In this document: positions 60,472 to 64,000 of the stretch, one piece after another | Numbering within the stretch: position 1 is the first letter of the stretch | Layout of the letters: every line of letters begins with the position of its first letter | Source of the DNA: Ensifer adhaerens | Lineage (GTDB): Bacteria; Pseudomonadota; Alphaproteobacteria; Rhizobiales; Rhizobiaceae | Direction of reading: 5' to 3' | Assembly (NCBI RefSeq): GCF_001270265.1 | Contig: NZ_LGAP01000009.1 | Coordinates: forward strand, 62,001 to 126,000 | DNA: 64,000 nucleotides | The notes under the pieces: model-generated | Told to the model about the DNA's origin: nothing | What the model saw: the letters and a program-made list of their open reading frames with translations, nothing else | Databases searched by the model: none | Program-made: the position numbers and the translations under genes

Positions 60472-61367
60472 CCCACTATCCGCAGATTGCCTCGCAGCTG
60501 TTCAATCGGCCGTTGCTTGCCCATCGTGGAACGCTCGAGCAATACGCCCGTGCCATGGCGCCCCGCATCTTTGGTGGCCCGGTCACCTTCGGCGGCGAGT
60601 GGCAGGCCGGTTTGATCGGCGAGCCGGTCCGCGATGTCGTCGATTGGGAAGGCAATCCGACCTACACCGGTCCTCGCATGATCGGAAAGACCGGCGTCGC
60701 CGTCATCGAAGCCGAGGGCGCGCTCGTGCCGAAGGGCAAATGGATCGGCGCGATGTGTGATGCCACCTCCTACGAGGGTATCCATGCGCAGGTGAGCGAT
60801 TGCCGATCAAATAAGGATATCCGCGGCGTCATCCTGGAAGTCGATTCCTTTGGTGGCGCGGTGTCAGGGGCTTTCTCTTGCGCCGATGCGATCCATCAGC
60901 TGGCGCAGGAAAAGCCAGTGCTGGCGATCCTGACGGAGCATGCCTGCTCAGCCGCCTATCTGCTCGCTTCGGCCGCGACCGGCAGCGTCATCCCGAAAAC
61001 GGGCCTGGCCGGTTCTGTCGGCGTGATCATGTTGCATGTCGACTACTCGAAGGCACTCGACAAGGCTGGCGTGAACATCACACCGATCTTTTCCGGCGCG
61101 CGGAAGAACGACTATTCGCCGTACGAGGCGCTTGGCGAGGAGGTCTACAAGAAGGCCGTGGCTGAGGCTGACACGGTCCGTGACATGTTTATCGACGCGG
61201 TGGCCGGATATCGGAAGGGCCGCATAACGGCCGACGCGTTGCGCAAGACCGAGGCCGAAACCTTCATGGGCGCCGACGCCGTGAATATGGGCCTTGTTGA
61301 CGAGGTCGGCGATCCGATCGCCGCTGCCAACGCCTTCATTTCAGAGATCGGCCGCAAGGCCGCCTAA
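60468..61367 (+). CDS. Head maturation protease, S49 family (gpC-like)
   Basis: The 299 aa product has a SppA-like domain at about residues 75-270: VILEVDSFGGAVSGAFSCAD, the catalytic Ser in EHACSAAYLLASAA, and the Lys region in FSGARKNDYSPYEALGEEVY. It processes scaffold and portal during prohead maturation. In lambda the C/Nu3 pair share a frame; here the scaffold-like gene is separate, 56 bases downstream. ATG 60468 is preferred over upstream in-frame starts inside the portal gene. Confidence 0.92.
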   Translation: MTHYPQIASQLFNRPLLAHRGTLEQYARAMAPRIFGGPVTFGGEWQAGLIGEPVRDVVDWEGNPTYTGPRMIGKTGVAVIEAEGALVPKGKWIGAMCDATSYEGIHAQVSDCRSNKDIRGVILEVDSFGGAVSGAFSCADAIHQLAQEKPVLAILTEHACSAAYLLASAATGSVIPKTGLAGSVGVIMLHVDYSKALDKAGVNITPIFSGARKNDYSPYEALGEEVYKKAVAEADTVRDMFIDAVAGYRKGRITADALRKTEAETFMGADAVNMGLVDEVGDPIAAANAFISEIGRKAA

Positions 61368-61423
61368 CCGCCCGCAACAGCGGGCGATCCGCCCGAGGGC
61401 TTATCCCAGCAAAGGAGAAGCGC

Positions 61424-61990
61424 ATGTCGCTTGCACAGATGATCCGCCGGGTAGCCGGCGGAAAACCCCGCCGCATGTCCGATGATCCGCCGAAGGACGC
61501 CGAAGATGAGGACCTCGATCCGGTTGCCGAAAACGACCAGGACGACCCCGCGGCGGACGACAACAATCCCGACAAGGATGCCGAAGACGAGGACGCGGTT
61601 CCCGACGACAACGACGATGCCGATCCGGACGCCGAAGAAGACGATCCGCAGGAAGGCATGTCGGACAAGGAAAAGGCCGCCTTTGCCAAAGGCCGCCGCG
61701 CCGAGCGCAAGCGCATCGGCTCCATTCTCGGCTCGCCTCGTGCCGAGGGCAATCCGGCGCTTGCCGCGCATCTTGCCTTCAAGACGGCCGACAGCCCGAA
61801 GAAGGCGCTCGCCGCCCTCAAATACGGCGGCACGGCGCAGGCGTCCGGTGGACGGCTTGCAGGTCGCATGAACGCGCGCGGTCCGTCGCAGACCGGCCGC
61901 GGTGGTGATGGTGACGTTCGCAGTGCGAACGCCGCCAAGTCCTGGGACGGCGCACTGGCCAAGGCCGGCGTCAAGATGAAGGGGAAGTGA
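61424..61990 (+). CDS. Scaffold-like acidic protein
   Basis: The 188 aa product has a basic start (MIRRVAGGKPRRM), a very acidic stretch (residues 20-80, Asp/Glu-rich), a helical section with KEKAAFAKGRRAERKRIGSI, and a C-terminal glycine-rich part. Placed between the maturation protease and decoration protein, this charge pattern fits an internal scaffold cut by the protease. AGGAG precedes the ATG. Identity is inferred from position and composition. Confidence 0.75.
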   Translation: MSLAQMIRRVAGGKPRRMSDDPPKDAEDEDLDPVAENDQDDPAADDNNPDKDAEDEDAVPDDNDDADPDAEEDDPQEGMSDKEKAAFAKGRRAERKRIGSILGSPRAEGNPALAAHLAFKTADSPKKALAALKYGGTAQASGGRLAGRMNARGPSQTGRGGDGDVRSANAAKSWDGALAKAGVKMKGK

Positions 61991-61991
61991 C

Positions 61992-62354
61992 ATGACGGTG
62001 TTCAAGGATGGGCCGCGCACGGCCGAATATCTGATCTCCGAAGCGGGCGGTCACCGCTCGCGTGAGACCGGTGCGCTTGCCGCCGGCATTGTCGGCGAAC
62101 TGCCGCCGGGCAGCGTGCTCGGCAAGGTAACCGTCGGCGGCGCCTTCAAGCTCTACAACCCCACTGCCAACGACGGCAGCGAGGTCGTCGCCCGCATCCT
62201 GTTTGAGGGCGGCGGCGCCGGCGACGTACGCACCATGACGGCGCGCGACAGCGAGGTGAAGGCCTCGAAACTCACTTGGTTCGCCGGCGCCACGGCAAAC
62301 CAGATCGCCACCGGTGTCGCGGCTCTCGCGGCACTCGGCATCATCGTTCGATAA
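61992..62354 (+). CDS. Head decoration protein (gpD family)
   Basis: The 120 aa product starts MTVFKDGPRTAEYLISEAGG. ETGALAAGIVGELPPGSVLG is typical of the lambda D family, with a beta-rich rest. Trimers bind the outside of the expanded capsid to stabilise it. The gene begins one base after the scaffold stop. Confidence 0.9.
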   Translation: MTVFKDGPRTAEYLISEAGGHRSRETGALAAGIVGELPPGSVLGKVTVGGAFKLYNPTANDGSEVVARILFEGGGAGDVRTMTARDSEVKASKLTWFAGATANQIATGVAALAALGIIVR

Positions 62355-62365
62355 AGGAGGCCCCG

Positions 62366-63385
62366 ATGCCACTTTCCATGGATGCATTTAATAACAGGGC
62401 CTTCTCTATGGTCAGCCTGACGGCGGCCGTCGACAAGGTCGACTTTGTTCCGGGTCTGCTCGGCTCGCTGAACATCTTCGAACCAGTGCCGGTCTACGGT
62501 CGCACGGTCGCGGTCGAGCGCCGCGAGAACAAGCTGTCGTTGATCCCGACTTCGCCGCTCGGCTCCGCTCCTCGCGAAACCGATCGTGCCGGTCGAGACA
62601 TCCGCGATCTTCGCACTACCCGTCTGACAGATAGCTTCACCATGTGGGCTTACGAGGTCGAAGGCATCCGCGCCTTCGGCACGGAATCGGAGTTCGAAGC
62701 GCTGCAGGTTGAATACGCCACGCGCATGGCGACAGTACGCAGCAACATGGACCTGACGCACGAGTATCATCGCCTTGGCGCGCTGCAGGGCAAGCTGCTC
62801 GACGCGGATGGCGTGACGGTCATCTATGACTACTTCGCCGAATTCAACATTGCCGAACCGGCGGCCGTCAGCTTCGAACTCGACGTTGCCGGCACTGATG
62901 TCCGGACCGAATGCCAGAAGGTCGTTCGATCCATGGCGCGATCGGCAAAGGGGTCGTTCACGCCGGCAACGCAGGTGCATGCGATCGCCGGTGATGAATT
63001 CTACGACGACCTTATCAAGCATCAGAGCGTGGTCGCGACCTATCAGAACTGGGCGGCTGCCGAAGCGCTTCGCGAGAAGACGGCCTTCGAAAGCTTCTAC
63101 TTCGGCGGGATCACCTGGCACAACTACCGCGGCACGGATGACAACGACGCCGTCGCCGTTCCGACCACGGAAGCGAAGTTCTTCCCGGTCGGCGCCAAGG
63201 ACGTGTTCAAGAAGGCGATGTCGCCAGCGGAGTTCGGCCCGTTCGTCAACACGCGCGGCCAGGACACCTACGCCCTGAACATCGTCGACAAGGATCGTGA
63301 GGCGTGGACGAAGGGTGAGCTGTACTCGTACCCGCTCTACCTCTGCACCCTTCCCGAAGTCCTTCGCAAGGCCACCCGCACCTGA
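62366..63385 (+). CDS. Major capsid protein (gpE family)
   Basis: The product is 339 aa from ATG 62366, with AAAGGAGG before it. MDAFNNRAFSMVSLTAAVDK, AFGTESEFEALQVEYATRMA and SKGSFTPATQVHAIAGDEFY-type sequence fit the Phage_cap_E family. The C-terminal YSYPLYLCTLPEVLRKATRT is the conserved end. It forms the capsid shell with D. An inverted repeat (about 63390-63425, TCAGGAG/CTCCTGA) follows, without a T-run. Confidence 0.95.
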   Translation: MPLSMDAFNNRAFSMVSLTAAVDKVDFVPGLLGSLNIFEPVPVYGRTVAVERRENKLSLIPTSPLGSAPRETDRAGRDIRDLRTTRLTDSFTMWAYEVEGIRAFGTESEFEALQVEYATRMATVRSNMDLTHEYHRLGALQGKLLDADGVTVIYDYFAEFNIAEPAAVSFELDVAGTDVRTECQKVVRSMARSAKGSFTPATQVHAIAGDEFYDDLIKHQSVVATYQNWAAAEALREKTAFESFYFGGITWHNYRGTDDNDAVAVPTTEAKFFPVGAKDVFKKAMSPAEFGPFVNTRGQDTYALNIVDKDREAWTKGELYSYPLYLCTLPEVLRKATRT

Positions 63386-63443
63386 TGCGGATCAGGAGGC
63401 GAGCGGCATGCCGGCCGTCTCCTGACATCACCCGGAGATTTCC

Positions 63444-63833
63444 ATGAAAACGATCAAGGCTGAAATCATCCATGCCGGCCCGCGCGCTGTTGCCGTGCCG
63501 ATCGTCGGCGGTTCGCTGACGGTTTGGCCCCAGGACAAGCTCGCTGGCGTCGACATCCTGCCAGTCAGCAAGGAACGGGAGGAACTGTACAAGACCAAGG
63601 GTGTGACCTTTGTGTTCGGTCGGGCTTCCTCCCCGCGAAAAGCGGGCGGCTCCGCGCAGCCGGTCAATCTTGCCGCGCTCGAGAAGGTGCTGGCTGATGC
63701 TAAATCCGCCTACGAACTGGCGCACCAGGCGGCATCAAAAGACGAGGCGACAGACTCCGACCATCAGGCATTGCAGCAGGCGATCGATGCTGTCGAGGAC
63801 GCCGAAGAGAGCCTCGAACAGGCCAAGAAATGA
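63444..63833 (+). CDS. Hypothetical head-region protein
   Basis: The 129 aa product starts MKTIKAEIIHAGPRAVAVPI. Its first half is beta-rich (GSLTVWPQDKLAGVDILPVS); the second half is a probable coiled coil (ALEKVLADAKSAYELAHQAA, AVEDAEESLEQAKK). It lies between capsid E and the head-completion gene, where lambda has FI, a DNA-packaging accessory of similar size. Function by position only. Its stop overlaps the next ATG. Confidence 0.7.
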   Translation: MKTIKAEIIHAGPRAVAVPIVGGSLTVWPQDKLAGVDILPVSKEREELYKTKGVTFVFGRASSPRKAGGSAQPVNLAALEKVLADAKSAYELAHQAASKDEATDSDHQALQQAIDAVEDAEESLEQAKK

Positions 63834-64000
63834 GCCGGCGCCCATCGCTGTTTGAAGGGATGGGCGCGGACTTCGCCGACGCCTTCGGCAATGTCGACGC
63901 CGTGCTGACTATAGCCGGCGTCGCCAGACCGAAAGTCACCGGCATTTTCCGGGTCTGGCGCGAAGTCGATCTGGTCGAGGAAGTGTCGCAAGCGGTGGAA
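63830..64000 (+). CDS. Probable head-tail connector (FII-like), partial
   Basis: Starts at ATG 63830 (ATGA overlap), runs past the window edge, and gives 57 residues: MSRRPSLFEGMGADFADAFG, then VDAVLTIAGVARPKVTGIFR and VWREVDLVEEVS. The compact start and position after the FI-like gene match head-tail joining proteins. The C-terminus is not visible. Confidence 0.65.
   Translation, partial: MSRRPSLFEGMGADFADAFGNVDAVLTIAGVARPKVTGIFRVWREVDLVEEVSQAVE

Larger units (their letters stand above)
39150..64000. mobile_element. Lambda-like prophage (left end and head genes; right end outside window)
   Basis: It starts at or within the 3' part of tRNA-Leu(CAA). Contents in order are: a tyrosine integrase facing the tRNA, a leftward operon, a repressor/Cro switch, a rightward early operon with an O-like gene and antiterminator, then lambda-type late head genes (TerS, TerL, gpW, portal, S49 protease, scaffold, D, E). 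The exact attL core cannot be set without attR. All recognisable head genes present are intact, so it may be inducible. Tail and lysis genes lie beyond 64000. Confidence 0.93.

Noticed and set aside
1-64000. CRISPR arrays, rRNA genes and insertion sequences
   Set aside because: I saw no regularly spaced direct repeats with unique spacers, no rRNA sequence and no transposase gene. The repeats present are palindromic mosaic elements.

Overview
The window is a GC-rich alphaproteobacterial chromosome segment. Gene content and order (aroB then CorC-type transporter; cobS/cobT; ftsE/ftsX; lysA-lptM-argH; etfBA-hbdA), CobS and CobT lengths of 332 and 631 aa, and RIME-type intergenic elements all point to Rhizobiaceae, most likely Ensifer/Sinorhizobium. 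The genus is an inference from gene content, not from a search.

Positions 1 to about 39,100 are ordinary housekeeping chromosome. In order they hold: the end of aroB with a CorC/HlyC-type transporter; bolA; a J-domain protein; the aerobic cobaltochelatase genes cobS and cobT, with a broken acetyltransferase gene between them; a phytase-like exported protein; a queuosine-precursor transporter whose leader can fold a compact pseudoknot; rpmB; an EamA exporter; gloB; hisC-tyrC; plsC; a YdcF protein; ftsE/ftsX; hpt; cpdR; a TIGR02302 membrane protein; lysA-lptM-argH; tlpA; hbdA and etfBA; a rhomboid protease; a PduO-type adenosyltransferase; gluQ; an AlkA-like glycosylase; an HNH nuclease; and a DsbB-like protein. 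Two families of mosaic palindromic repeats lie between these genes, and in three places a repeat supplies the stop codon of the adjacent gene.

From tRNA-Leu(CAA) at 39,114 to the right edge lies a lambda-like prophage. Its integrase abuts the tRNA. A leftward operon of about 16 mostly overlapping small genes (45,978 to 39,289) leads into the integrase. The immunity region (46,011 to 47,696) has a LexA-type cleavable repressor, a Cro-like gene and two operator pairs. Both pairs carry related 15-mers exactly 40 bp apart, one at the leftward promoter and one at the repressor/Cro promoters. The rightward early operon carries a CII-like protein, two DNA adenine methylases, an O-like replication protein whose gene contains iterons, and a NusG-like antiterminator. 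The late operon follows: terminase, gpW, portal, S49 protease, scaffold, decoration protein D, capsid protein E and head completion. Tail and lysis genes and attR lie beyond the window.

The observations most worth following up are the paired-operator immunity circuit, the iteron origin inside the replication gene, the pseudoknot overlapping the start of the queuosine transporter, the uncharacterised leftward operon, and a DsbB that lacks one CXXC cysteine.
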